Under the pieces are notes generated by a model. It was not told the origin of the DNA. It saw only the letters and a list, made by a program, of their open reading frames with translations, and did no database searches. Of a stretch of DNA of 64,000 nt, positions 51,147-60,520 are shown one piece after another (the stretch's first letter is position 1; each line of letters opens with the position of its first letter). Source of the DNA: Candidatus Villigracilis vicinus (GTDB taxonomy: Bacteria > Chloroflexota > Anaerolineae > Anaerolineales > Villigracilaceae); assembly GCA_016721315.1 (NCBI GenBank), contig JADKIL010000021.1:124001-188000 (forward strand), given 5' to 3'. Position numbers and translations under genes: made by a program.

Positions 51147-52277
51147 TTATTTTTTCCGGTTGTAAATTGACGATGTAGAAAGGTAGTCCTCCAAGCGTTC
51201 AACAGCTTGCGGGAGGTTTTTGCGTCCCAGACCCAGGCGGAAATGGTTGTTGGTCTCGTCATACATCGACCCCGGCAATAAAAGCACACCAGCTTTTTTG
51301 ACAAGATCATCGCAAAAAGTTTCGATATCACCAGTGAGGAGCTTTGGGAACCCCATGGAGCCTGCTTTGGGTCGGTGCCAGGTGAATAGTGAAGAATTTC
51401 TTGCAAAAAACTCATCCATTACGGTCAGGTTATTTTTGATGATCTGCAGATTTCGCTCAGCAAGTTTGGTGCGATTGCGCATGGCAAGCTCGGCAAGAAA
51501 CTCGCTGGGCGCAGAGTTACAGATTGTAGTGTAGTCTTTCAGTGAAGATATCTTGCTGTAAAGGTCACGGTTTTTGGTGGCGATCCAGCCAATACGCAAT
51601 CCAGCCAGTCCGTATGTTTTTGAAGTAACGCCTAAAGAGACGGCATGCGGACCGTAATCCACAGCGGCTGGGAGGCGGTCCGCCAGATCATATTCCGATT
51701 CCCGGTAGACTTCATCTGAGAAAAGCAACAATCCGTTTTCCTGCACAAACTTGTTGAGATCATCAAAATCTGACCGAGGCATAAGGTAACCAGTGGGATT
51801 ATGCGGCAGATTGACAATGATGGCTTTTGTAGACGGGCGCATAAGATGGCGGAGTTCGTCCATATCCAATCCCCAGGCATTTTCTTCCCGGGCACGCCAC
51901 GGGCTGACCATACAGCCGATCCCTTTTGCAACTTCGCTCAATGCCTGATAATGCGGCGCATGTACAATGATATGGTCGTTCTCTTTCAAAGCCGCCATCA
52001 TAAAAAGATAAATAGCCTCATTTGCACCAGTGAAGACCAGAACATCCTCAGGCTGTGTAGTGGAATACATCCCCGAGATCTCTTTTCGTAACGTCGGACT
52101 GCCTAACGACTCGGTGTACCCGAGCCAGACGTTCTGAAACTTACCCGCTGCGCCTTCTTCCATGGCGAGCAAGTCAGCAATAGAAACGGATTCGCAGTCT
52201 GAAGAGCAGAGCAGGAATTCGGTATTAAATTCATATTTGGCAAAGAACCGTTCGAGTTTAAAGGGAGAAAGTTGCAT
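51147..52277 (-). CDS. Class I/II PLP-dependent aminotransferase
   Basis: A 376-residue fold-type I aminotransferase. PLP-site elements are present: NLPHNPTGYL with the Asn, FSDEVYRE with the Asp and Tyr, and SKTYGLAGLRIGW with the Schiff-base Lys. A C-terminal Arg within FRLGLGR probably holds the substrate carboxylate. The substrate may be aspartate-like, alanine-like or a modified amino acid; that cannot be fixed. It forms an operon with the UbiA-like gene downstream. The ATG at 52277. Confidence 0.9.
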   Translation of the reverse strand: MQLSPFKLERFFAKYEFNTEFLLCSSDCESVSIADLLAMEEGAAGKFQNVWLGYTESLGSPTLRKEISGMYSTTQPEDVLVFTGANEAIYLFMMAALKENDHIIVHAPHYQALSEVAKGIGCMVSPWRAREENAWGLDMDELRHLMRPSTKAIIVNLPHNPTGYLMPRSDFDDLNKFVQENGLLLFSDEVYRESEYDLADRLPAAVDYGPHAVSLGVTSKTYGLAGLRIGWIATKNRDLYSKISSLKDYTTICNSAPSEFLAELAMRNRTKLAERNLQIIKNNLTVMDEFFARNSSLFTWHRPKAGSMGFPKLLTGDIETFCDDLVKKAGVLLLPGSMYDETNNHFRLGLGRKNLPQAVERLEDYLSTSSIYNRKK

Positions 52278-52310
52278 GAAAAAAACCTTTTTATATTGTA
52301 TTGAGTTTGA

Positions 52311-52781
52311 TTATTTCAAAGCCCGCTTCACATCACGATAATGAAGTTGATTATGCAGGTATAACATTTTGATCATTTCGCGAATAACAGTTTCGCCAAG
52401 AAAGGGGTGCCGCCCTTTAAGTTCAAGCTCTTCCTCTTTCAGACCGCCTACCCATTTCACTGAATCAGCGCGTACCTGTTTATACTGCTCCAGCAACTCT
52501 GCTGGCGTAAGGTCTTTGGTCTTCACCTGTTGAGCAGCGTTATAGTGGTCGATCGAAAAATCATCCGCGGCACCTTCGCCAGTAGTGCGGATCCGCTCAA
52601 AGAGTTTCACCAACCCACGCTCCGAGGTGACATAGTGCGCAAGCACATTGCGGATCGTCCAGGTCTCCCCTTCTGTATAGACCTCATCTTCCCATTGAGT
52701 ATCGGTCAGCTCGGCAAAGAACGCCGCCATGCGCTGACCTTCGGTTACAAGTTTCTCAGCAAGTTCATTAACTTCAGACAT
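52311..52781 (-). CDS. DinB-fold protein
   Basis: A 156-residue four-helix protein of the DinB/YfiT superfamily, which binds a metal through three His residues. Candidate ligands are His in NVLAHYV and the late HNQLHYRDV pair. Relatives include thiol-dependent S-transferases and maleylpyruvate isomerases; function here is unknown. The ATG at 52781 follows GGAGAGAGAG. Length is normal. It may be cotranscribed with the aminotransferase 34 bases downstream. Confidence 0.85.
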   Translation of the reverse strand: MSEVNELAEKLVTEGQRMAAFFAELTDTQWEDEVYTEGETWTIRNVLAHYVTSERGLVKLFERIRTTGEGAADDFSIDHYNAAQQVKTKDLTPAELLEQYKQVRADSVKWVGGLKEEELELKGRHPFLGETVIREMIKMLYLHNQLHYRDVKRALK

Positions 52782-52845
52782 AACTCTCTCTCCTAAAGAT
52801 TATTAACTTTGAAGAATGCGAAATAAAAAAATCATTCCACTTAAC

Positions 52846-54473
52846 TTATGGCTCGGCAAATTCAGCATAATTGATCGAGCGCTTGCCGGTGGTCGGGTAA
52901 AAATAATTACGGAATTTTGAGATCTGCTCCACTAGCCGTTTGCTATCTTCAAAGCCAGGGCGAACATAATAGTAATGTGTATCATAGGGGCTATCCCCAA
53001 AAACAGCCGCAAGAATATAACCATTATCTTCCGCATAGGTCTTCAACAAGATCGTCATGCTAAACCAACGCTGGGCAAGGTTGGCGTCAGTCAATTTTGG
53101 CGGCACCAACGGGGAGTAGTAATCATGGAACATAATGATCTCGGGCTTGTATTTATCCAAATACTCCACCGTGATCGAGCCATTATGCGCAATAAATTGA
53201 TCGTTCAACCCCCAGGTATCGAGCGCATCCCAGCCGGAATAATACGGCAGGAGACCCGCCTCCGTTGTTGCGATCATATATCCTTTGCCGCGATAATCTG
53301 CCAACATCTGTGCCATTTCCAAACGCCCATCGCGCTCATAAGGACGGTCACAGGCTTGCTGATACAAATTAAGGAAGCAGTTCTGGAACCAGGAATAATA
53401 AATCAGACCCGCAGACAACGCCGCTCCCATGACAAGGTATACGCCTCTTTCCCTAACCGAGGACTGCTTCAGCGCTTCAAAATTTACACTCCCGATCAGG
53501 GGCACCCATGACATCAGTGCGATCGGGACGACCGCATATTGAAAACGGGCGCCATAATTCATTTCATCTGAGATCAAACCAAATGCAATCGCAAACCCTA
53601 GTATGGGAACAAGATGGGCAACCGTCCGCTTGAAGGTTTCATTTGAACGGAAGCCGAGTATAAAGGCGATAACCATCGGCAGGCATAAACGCAAGGCATT
53701 CCACATCGAATGCTGGAATGAATCCCACTTCCACCCCCCATCCCCTTTTTTGTAAAATGGGTTGGGTAAAGGGTAACCGAAATAGTTCCAGCGCCATAAA
53801 AAGTAAGCACCTCCAATCAACAAAAAGACCGAGCCAAAAGCAACAACGATCATTTTGGATTTATTCAGTCCACGCATGAAGACGACAGCGACCAACATCA
53901 AGGCGGCAAGGATGACACCTTCAGGGCGGATCAAGCCGGTAATAAGCCCACTTAGGGCGAAGGCAATAGAAAGCCAAAAGCTTGGATTCTCTTCCTTCAT
54001 TAGGATCAAGCCCAACGCCCAAGTGGAGGCGGCGGCAAGGGCAAAGAAAGGCGTCCCGAAGTATGCGGATACATAGGAAAGCCCTGTGCCCACTGCAAGG
54101 TAAAGTCCGCTCAGGAAAGAAAAAGAGATATTTCCATTATGGACGCGGCGATTTGTCCAATATATGATGAGGACAGTTAGGAGATGGGCTGCAAAACCAA
54201 TACCACGCACTGACTGCCCTACGGTAAAGCCGAGTTTTATCAGCCCGGCAGACGCAGCCATAAAAAGAAAATCCGTTGCGCCGTCTACAGGCGCTTCGCC
54301 GACATTCCAAACAATGCCATGCCCACCAGCAAGATGCTGGGAGTAACGCATAATCATGGCTGCATCTTCAAACGGAGGAATATCAAAGTTAATGTAATTG
54401 AATGCGTAATACAATGTAGAAATTACGAGCAGAAGGGAGATTAAAAGGTCGGGGAGGATTTTTTGAAATTCAT
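52846..54473 (-). CDS. GT39/ArnT-like membrane glycosyltransferase-type protein (probable frameshift near start)
   Basis: An integral membrane protein of ~540 residues, with about ten helices and a first lumenal loop containing the FEDAAMIMRYSQHL stretch, followed by a soluble C-terminal part (~350-520), as in Dol-P-mannosyltransferase/ArnT-like GT-C enzymes. The continuous frame has no ATG before the first helix: its earliest usual start is the TTG at 54414, inside that helix. An ATG at 54471-54473 in the +1 frame leads into a six-A run (54459-54464); one added A would join it to the main frame as MNFKKILPDLLISLLLVIS, a good anchor. So a one-base deletion or sequencing error is likely. Confidence 0.7.
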
Positions 54474-54483
54474 TGGAAAGGTG

Positions 54484-55200
54484 TTATATCAAAGAATAGC
54501 CGCCGTCAACGACGATGGTTTGCCCGGTAATATACTCGTTTTTGATGAGAAATTCGAGAGTAAATGTGATCTCATCCAAGGTGGCAGCACGCTTGAGCGG
54601 AAGTTTTTCAATGAGTCGCTCCCACTGCTCTGGAGTTACCACATCCGAAGGCAGCACCAACCCGGGAGCAATGGCATTGACGCGAATCTCTGGTGCCAAT
54701 GAACGCGCCAGCATTTTTGTAAGCGCTTCAAGCCCTGCCTTGCTGACACCATAAGACGGATAACGGCTCCATGCTTTTTGCGCACCTATATCAGAAATGT
54801 TCACAATCAGTCCGCCGCCTTTCATACGTTTAGCAGCCTGCTGGGCAATTAGAAACGGTGCCCGAAGGTTCAAGTCGAGTGCGGCATCCCAGTTTTGAAG
54901 CTCCAAGTCTCGCGGGTTCCCCACTGGCATTACAGCTGCTGAATTGACCACAAGCGTGAGCGGGGCATGAAATTCATCCACCAGTGAAAACAGAAATTTG
55001 ATCTTTTCGGGGTTTGTCAGGTCTGCCCGGATGGGCAAACAGTCAACACCCAAAGCCCGGATTTCTTCGGCTGTTCTTTCTGCTTCGGTCACAGAGCCGC
55101 GATAGTGCAAGGCAATGGAATACCCCATACGGGCAAGGGTTATGGCAAAGGCTTTTCCAAGCCGGTGGGCAGATCCGGTTACAAGGGCAAGAGCTGGCAT
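54484..55200 (-). CDS. Short-chain dehydrogenase/reductase (pteridine reductase-like)
   Basis: A 238-residue SDR. Nucleotide-binding TGSAHRLGKA near the start, with Arg in place of the usual Gly, as in pteridine reductases, suggests NADPH. NSAAVMP, the catalytic Ser (NISDIGAQ), and the YxxxK motif (YGVSKAG) are all in place. The C-terminus DGGYSLI is standard. I start at ATG 55200; no Shine-Dalgarno, and TACAAT lies about ten bases upstream, so the message may be leaderless. Its stop is ten bases before the ATG of the membrane protein at 54473. Confidence 0.88.
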   Translation of the reverse strand: MPALALVTGSAHRLGKAFAITLARMGYSIALHYRGSVTEAERTAEEIRALGVDCLPIRADLTNPEKIKFLFSLVDEFHAPLTLVVNSAAVMPVGNPRDLELQNWDAALDLNLRAPFLIAQQAAKRMKGGGLIVNISDIGAQKAWSRYPSYGVSKAGLEALTKMLARSLAPEIRVNAIAPGLVLPSDVVTPEQWERLIEKLPLKRAATLDEITFTLEFLIKNEYITGQTIVVDGGYSLI

Positions 55201-55296
55201 GCTCAAATTGTAAACGAAAACACGATGACTGATTTAAATAGCAGAAATCTCCCTAGAAACCGAGAACAAAGCGGTTTCTACTTCACGCAAATCGTG

Positions 55297-55302
55297 TATA
55301 AT
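55297..55302 (+). promoter_or_regulatory. TATAAT -10 box of the tRNA gene
   Basis: A perfect TATAAT nine bases upstream of the tRNA 5' end, preceded by an AT-balanced region without a clear -35 match. Confidence 0.6.
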
Positions 55303-55311
55303 CGCGCTCAC

Positions 55312-55384
55312 GCCCCAGTAGCTCAATGGATAGAGCGCCTGACTTCGGATCAGTAGGTTGTGGGTTCGACTCCTGCCTGGGGCG
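55312..55384 (+). tRNA. tRNA-Arg (anticodon TCG)
   Basis: A 73-base cloverleaf. The acceptor GCCCCAG (55312-55318) pairs with CTGGGGC (55377-55383), with discriminator G. D arm AGCTCAATGGATAGAGC; anticodon loop CTTCGGA with anticodon TCG; T arm with GGTTCGACTCC. One end pair of the anticodon stem is mismatched (C-T). CCA is not encoded. A T-rich run follows at 55387. Confidence 0.95.
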
Positions 55385-55753
55385 CCTTTTTATTTAAATC
55401 TAGGGGCAAAATGTCGTTCCCATCTGGGGAGTCTCATCCTTTAGCAGAAGAAATTTAATCCTGTTTATTGGGTTTAGGGTTTTGTCTCTATAGAAGTCTT
55501 AAACAATAAAAGTGGTGTTTTTTCTGCCTCAGAACAGCAATATTGTACCCAGCGACATACATTCCATTTTCCCCGTCTTTATACCCGCTTTGAGCAAACT
55601 ATCAGGCAAATGAAGCTCTAAAATTAATAAAGCCGCGGTCTTTTCCTAACTTTAAACTCTGGAAAAGACCAGCGGCTCTAAAAACATATCTTAAATATCT
55701 CGCCAAGAATGCGACAAAACTACCATTTAAAGAATTGACGCCCTTTGGGAATC
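55385..55753. other. Spacer between tRNA-Arg and the BcsB-like gene
   Basis: This 369-base stretch has no ORF I trust. It starts with the T-rich end of the tRNA transcript and holds one strong hairpin (55631-55677). The rest is AT-rich without recognisable repeat, attachment site or integrase remnant. Confidence 0.5.
55631..55677 (-). terminator. Hairpin terminator downstream of the BcsB-like gene
   Basis: AGCCGCGGTCTTTTCC (55631-55646) pairs with 55661-55677 with one bulged A. On the minus strand it is followed by TTTATTAATTT. Confidence 0.7.
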
Positions 55754-58063
55754 TCAGTCCTCTTTTGCCTCAATTTCCTTCTCGTCTGGTGGAAAATCTA
55801 ATTTTGCACTCTTTATGCCATCCAACCGTCTTTTATCAATGACGGTCTTGATAACTACTATGATCACAACGAGAATAGAGATGCCTGAAACGATCATCAC
55901 TGGAATAAACCACACTGGAGGAGCAAAGCCTTCTTGCAGTCCAACTAGATCAGGAAGCGGTGTGGCAACCACCAACTCCGCATTAGGAACTCCAGTGCCG
56001 ACAATCGAAAATTGACCTGAAACATTATTTCCAGTAGCAACCTGAACACCATTCGTCACCGCAAAAACACCAGCTAATTGACTTTGAAGGTCACTTGACA
56101 ACAAGGCTGATACAGAATGCTCAATTCCTTTATCAGAATTACCCGAAACAACAAGAATGGTGTTTTCTCCATTGAATGGGGATGGGAGCAACTCAAGGTA
56201 GCCGACATCCACGCCCGGGGGGATACGATATACAATCTGCATCTGACGCTCATTTGCAGTATCTGAAGAAGGATCAAATGGGGCAGGAAGGCTATTATTG
56301 ATATCTAACAAAAACGGAGAGTTACTTGCCCTGCCAACCACAATAAGAGAATTATTTTCAAGAACATCCTCAGAAATGGCATCTGAATAAACCACCTTTA
56401 GGCTTGACATAGCAGGCGTTATCGACTTACCGAGTTCATAAGCCAATCGCCCGGCAACCGCCCAACCAACAGGATCTGTTTTCGAAAGAACAAAAGCAGT
56501 ATCTCCCAAATCGCTACTTAATGTGAAAAGTTCCGGGAAAAACTTTAAGTCTTTCGATATTGAAGGGATTGCATCGCTCCCTGTCGCAGAGGGAATATGG
56601 AAATTCGTCTCGTCAGAAACAGTCAGCCACGGATCAGACAAACCTGTATCATCACAAGATGGTATTGTCACTAATTCAGTTACCACCTCAAATAGGTTTT
56701 CCCCATAACGCAGAACACCCGGAGGTATCTTAATCTGCACAGTCGTAACTTCTCGAGTCTCTTCTTTGAAGTTTATACTTGAGATAACTTCTCCATTCAA
56801 CCTGACTGAAAACAACTGACCTTCATAATCAGACATGCTTGAATGATAGTAGACCAACTCGACATATCCCTCCCTAGTTAACACTTGATCCCTAGATATG
56901 TAAAATTGATATTCAGCCGAACTACTAAAGCTACTAAGGGTTTCTTTAGTGTAGCCAAGACTCTTTAGAGAAAAATTCTCGACTACAGGCAAATTCCCTG
57001 CCAGAGGCTGAATGTCAGCAACGAATACAAGATCAGGGTCACCGTAAGTAATTAAAGTTCCAGCACTAACCGCTTGAGCAGCTTTTAATACTGCAGTTAC
57101 AGAATTACCAGAAACAAGCATAATTGCTTTATTTAGATTCCAAGGTGAAACTGCCAACTGCAATACACCATCATCTGCTGCGTCGCTTGGCATATTTTCA
57201 AATTTTCCATTAACTGGCGTAAGTTTAAATTGCACGTCTGAAAGCAAAGGAAATGCAGACGGCATCCCCACAAATATCAGATGGTTTTTTGACAATAAAT
57301 CTAACGTTAGGTTGCTCGCAGTTGTCAAATTGATATCGTAAACATCTTCAATTGCAGATCCAAACCCTGACATAACATCCATTGCAGACTGCAATTCCAA
57401 CGGGTCTGGGTCGTCCGGAACGACAACCAATACACTATCGGGAACAAAAGAGTTAAATTGATAAAAAGGCGAAGGCAAGCGCGCAAGATCCAACACAGGA
57501 CTTGTGGGCTCAAAAGATAAATCAAAAAACGACGACGACTTCAATGTCACCATCGCATATATGTCATACGCACAACTCAATTGCGCATTCAAGGAGATCG
57601 TTAACAAGTGCCTTCCACCTTCAATTATCGGTACAAGGGCCTCTTCCGGAACTTGAAGTCTCGCCTTAAACGAACCCGACTCGTTAAATGGAATAGTGCC
57701 AATTAAAACATCATTCAACTTTACGAATAAATTACCACCATAAGGGTTTCCACCCGAAGTAATTCTACTTAAATCGGCGCCACTTAAGAATACATCGTAC
57801 TGAATTTCTATCTCTCCACCAGCAGTCAACTTCCAATTAGGTGGAACACCAAAAATATAAGCTTTTGTGTCTATTGGGCTAAGTAAATTCCTATCGTCAT
57901 ACCTCAAGTCTTCAAAGGAAAAAACAGCCCTATTATCAGTAATTTCAATTTCAGGCGATTGCCCCTGCTCTCCCCCTTTGCTTAAGGATTGTGCTGCCGC
58001 GTAAATAGGTGTGGACAGCAAAAATACCAGTAATGCCACTGTGGAAAATAATTTTGTTTTCAT
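55754..58063 (-). CDS. BcsB-like cellulose/exopolysaccharide synthase regulatory subunit
   Basis: A 769-residue exported protein. A signal peptide (~1-26) is followed by repeated beta-sandwich carbohydrate-binding and flavodoxin-like units (two sets, ~45-370 and ~390-680), then one C-terminal membrane helix (~720-745) and an acidic tail. This is the BcsB layout: periplasmic partner of the BcsA synthase, guiding the glucan chain; it is often named the c-di-GMP-binding subunit although BcsA holds the nucleotide. No BcsA-like glycosyltransferase is in the window. The start at 58063 suits the signal peptide; the in-frame start at 58090 would place nine extra residues before it. Confidence 0.75.
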   Translation of the reverse strand: MKTKLFSTVALLVFLLSTPIYAAAQSLSKGGEQGQSPEIEITDNRAVFSFEDLRYDDRNLLSPIDTKAYIFGVPPNWKLTAGGEIEIQYDVFLSGADLSRITSGGNPYGGNLFVKLNDVLIGTIPFNESGSFKARLQVPEEALVPIIEGGRHLLTISLNAQLSCAYDIYAMVTLKSSSFFDLSFEPTSPVLDLARLPSPFYQFNSFVPDSVLVVVPDDPDPLELQSAMDVMSGFGSAIEDVYDINLTTASNLTLDLLSKNHLIFVGMPSAFPLLSDVQFKLTPVNGKFENMPSDAADDGVLQLAVSPWNLNKAIMLVSGNSVTAVLKAAQAVSAGTLITYGDPDLVFVADIQPLAGNLPVVENFSLKSLGYTKETLSSFSSSAEYQFYISRDQVLTREGYVELVYYHSSMSDYEGQLFSVRLNGEVISSINFKEETREVTTVQIKIPPGVLRYGENLFEVVTELVTIPSCDDTGLSDPWLTVSDETNFHIPSATGSDAIPSISKDLKFFPELFTLSSDLGDTAFVLSKTDPVGWAVAGRLAYELGKSITPAMSSLKVVYSDAISEDVLENNSLIVVGRASNSPFLLDINNSLPAPFDPSSDTANERQMQIVYRIPPGVDVGYLELLPSPFNGENTILVVSGNSDKGIEHSVSALLSSDLQSQLAGVFAVTNGVQVATGNNVSGQFSIVGTGVPNAELVVATPLPDLVGLQEGFAPPVWFIPVMIVSGISILVVIIVVIKTVIDKRRLDGIKSAKLDFPPDEKEIEAKED

Positions 58064-58109
58064 AAGTTTTATCCCGAAAAAGCTCAACACAATACGCTAT
58101 TAAAAAATA

Positions 58110-59222
58110 CTATCCAAAAGGACGCACTCTATACATACTAATTTTCTCATCAGATTCAGCAGATATTTCAAGAGCCGTCTCAGCTTGAGATATCAAGACA
58201 TTCACAGACTCTCCACCCTGTCGGTCTGCAAAACCAATCCGTACATCCAATGAGATATCAAAGTTTCCATCTACCTCAAGCGAAATAGGCTGGTCTAACA
58301 TATCACGAATTCTTTCAAATCTATTAATTGCAGAAACACCTTCAGTGGAAGGCAAAAGAATGCCAAACTGCAACTTTGACCATCTACCAACAATATCATT
58401 ACCACGTAATTGATAACGTAAAGAGTCTGTTATCTTGCGCATAATTTTATTAATATACGTTTGCGGAAGTGAATCGTAATAATCTTGCACACCGTTCAGA
58501 TATATAATCCCAAACGTGATTACAGCATCAGGCTGGTTTACGATTTCCTGGCGTATTCGACGTTCAAAATACGCACGATTAAAAGCAAGAGATTCGTAAT
58601 CAAGTATATTGCGCTTACTGAATTGATCAATGGTACCGGAAATTAAATCACGGAAAATGGCCATACCCACGCCAATAACCAACCCAAATAGAAGCGCCAA
58701 CCCGGCGTCTTGAAGAGGACGGGGTACATAGGGCTCTTCTGAAACAACTGCCTTATCGAGAAAGGTTATATTAAAATTTATGTACAACCCATTAATATAG
58801 TCAATTGCATACTGACCAATACTATTCGCCAACATTGCAGCAACTTCAGGGTCGGGTCCTTTAACGCTATATCTAATTATATTTGCTTCTGGGAGTGCAG
58901 TTGCAGAGATTGTATATTCAGCGTAATCGCTTGGGTTTTCACGCAACAGCTCCATTGCATCATTGATAATCTGGTAACTATTGAGGACTTCAGCGTAAGT
59001 AGCAATAATAGAACGATTATCAAGCGCCTCCAAACTGTTCACCATATCGCGATTATCAGTAGTTTGAAGATTTGGACTTACTATAAACCGAGCAACCGAC
59101 TCGTACATAGGGGTAGTAATATAATACGAGTACACTAACGATACATTAACTGCAACCAAGGCGGAAATAACTATCAGCCACCATCCCCTTTGAAGTATTT
59201 TTAAATAAAAACGAATCTCCAT
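58110..59222 (-). CDS. Wzz-type protein fused to a degenerate GGDEF domain
   Basis: A 370-residue membrane protein. A Wzz/chain-length domain (~1-195) with helices at ~14-34 and ~173-192 flanks an extracytoplasmic part; the proline-rich motif before TM2 is seen as EEPYVPRPLQDAG. A cytoplasmic GGDEF fold (~205-365) follows. The signature GGDEF is replaced by SKLQF (282-286), so it cannot make c-di-GMP. The I-site RxxD is intact at 273-276 (RGND), exactly five residues before. It therefore looks like a c-di-GMP receptor controlling polysaccharide chain length or export, an arrangement recalling PelD. It lies 46 bases upstream of the BcsB-like gene in the same orientation. GGGAG precedes the ATG. 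Confidence 0.88.
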   Translation of the reverse strand: MEIRFYLKILQRGWWLIVISALVAVNVSLVYSYYITTPMYESVARFIVSPNLQTTDNRDMVNSLEALDNRSIIATYAEVLNSYQIINDAMELLRENPSDYAEYTISATALPEANIIRYSVKGPDPEVAAMLANSIGQYAIDYINGLYINFNITFLDKAVVSEEPYVPRPLQDAGLALLFGLVIGVGMAIFRDLISGTIDQFSKRNILDYESLAFNRAYFERRIRQEIVNQPDAVITFGIIYLNGVQDYYDSLPQTYINKIMRKITDSLRYQLRGNDIVGRWSKLQFGILLPSTEGVSAINRFERIRDMLDQPISLEVDGNFDISLDVRIGFADRQGGESVNVLISQAETALEISAESDEKISMYRVRPFG

Positions 59223-59404
59223 ATGTCACATGCTCCCTTCAAACGGCCTTCACAATGATATAATAATAAAGTACTCAACTTATTAAATTATACCATTAGT
59301 TCAAACCAACATAATAAGGCAACTCTCCCAAACAAAAGCAATTAGAAATACTCTAAAACCCTAAACTCAATTGTATTCGGAAAGTAATAATAAAGGTCCC
59401 TCCG

Positions 59405-60427
59405 TTGAGATACAAGCTGTTTTTTATAATGATATTAACATTTTCACTGGCGCTGCCAGTATTTTTTCTTTCACAATCAAACGACTTATATGTTTCCCCC
59501 TCCGGCAACGACTCAACTAATTGCACATTTTTAACCCCCTGCCAGACATTTTGGCAAGCAGAAAACCTCGCGCAGCCAGGGGATGTAATCCATCTTTTGG
59601 AAGGAAATTACAATGAAGTTTACGATGCCTATAAATCAGGTAACGCAAATGCTCCTATAATCATTACGGGAAATAACGCCGTTGTAAAAAGCCTGCTTAT
59701 TTCTGGCGATTACATAATCGTTAAAAACATAGAAGTAACTGGAGCAGAGTATCATGGCATAATAACAAAAGGCAGTCATATCGTTATCCAAGACACGGTC
59801 GTCCACCACAATGTAACCGATAATGGTTACGGTCCAATATGTAACACCCAAAATAATATAGATGGGGGATGGGGCAGCGGTATAAAAGTTGAGCGCGGCT
59901 CTGAAAATATAATTATAAAAAACAATTTGGTTTATGAAAATTGCGGAGAAGGAATTGCCGCAACAATGGGTGAATACGTCTCGATAATTGATAATATTTC
60001 TCGCGACAACTTCTCAGTTAATATTTACGTTGATAACTCATCGTTCACAACTGTACTCAGGAACAAAGTAATATGCACCGGCGAGGGATACTTGCGCGAC
60101 GGACGCCGGGCAACTGGGATTGCCATCGGTGAGGAGGTATATGAAGGATGGGGGGCGCAAAGGCACGACAATCACATCCTAGAAAACACCGTTGACGGAT
60201 GCTACGAAGGAATATCATCATGGAAGTCAAAAGTCCCTGAAGGAATTGAAAAAAACTTGGACATCAAAGACAATATAGTTACAAATGAGACTTACCAAAG
60301 CATATCACTATATTGGGTAAATCAAAACGTAAAGATTGAAGGCAACACTGTGGATACCCCAATTTTTATAGAGAACCAGGGCGGGACGGTGCTTTCAAAT
60401 AATATAGTTAAAGAATCTGAAAATTAA
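59405..60427 (+). CDS. Exported right-handed parallel beta-helix protein
   Basis: A 340-residue secreted protein. A signal peptide (~1-24) is followed by the YVSPSGNDSTNCT opening and PGDVIHLLEGNY, typical of beta-helix (pectate-lyase/NosD-like) proteins, then regular ~22-residue turns rich in Asn, Val and Ile (N-A-x-I-x-N). Members cleave or epimerise polysaccharides or simply bind them. No catalytic lyase residues can be named. The TTG at 59405 is the only start that gives a whole signal peptide; no clear Shine-Dalgarno. It diverges from the Wzz-GGDEF gene and fits the polysaccharide locus. Confidence 0.8.
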   Translation: MRYKLFFIMILTFSLALPVFFLSQSNDLYVSPSGNDSTNCTFLTPCQTFWQAENLAQPGDVIHLLEGNYNEVYDAYKSGNANAPIIITGNNAVVKSLLISGDYIIVKNIEVTGAEYHGIITKGSHIVIQDTVVHHNVTDNGYGPICNTQNNIDGGWGSGIKVERGSENIIIKNNLVYENCGEGIAATMGEYVSIIDNISRDNFSVNIYVDNSSFTTVLRNKVICTGEGYLRDGRRATGIAIGEEVYEGWGAQRHDNHILENTVDGCYEGISSWKSKVPEGIEKNLDIKDNIVTNETYQSISLYWVNQNVKIEGNTVDTPIFIENQGGTVLSNNIVKESEN

Positions 60428-60520
60428 GCTACTGGCTCAAGCCACCGGGAAACAATTTTATAAAATTCATTTCGAGCAGCTACTCGACCTTATCCCTTTA
60501 ATAAAAACATGGAGCTATTT

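Noticed and set aside
55105..55356. Open frame ending in PVAQWIERLTSDQ
   Set aside because: This peptide is the usual translation of a tRNA gene; the frame runs into tRNA-Arg and lacks a ribosome site.
55312..55384. tRNA as an integration site of a mobile island
   Set aside because: No integrase gene or repeated tRNA end is seen downstream within the window, so this is left as a possibility only.
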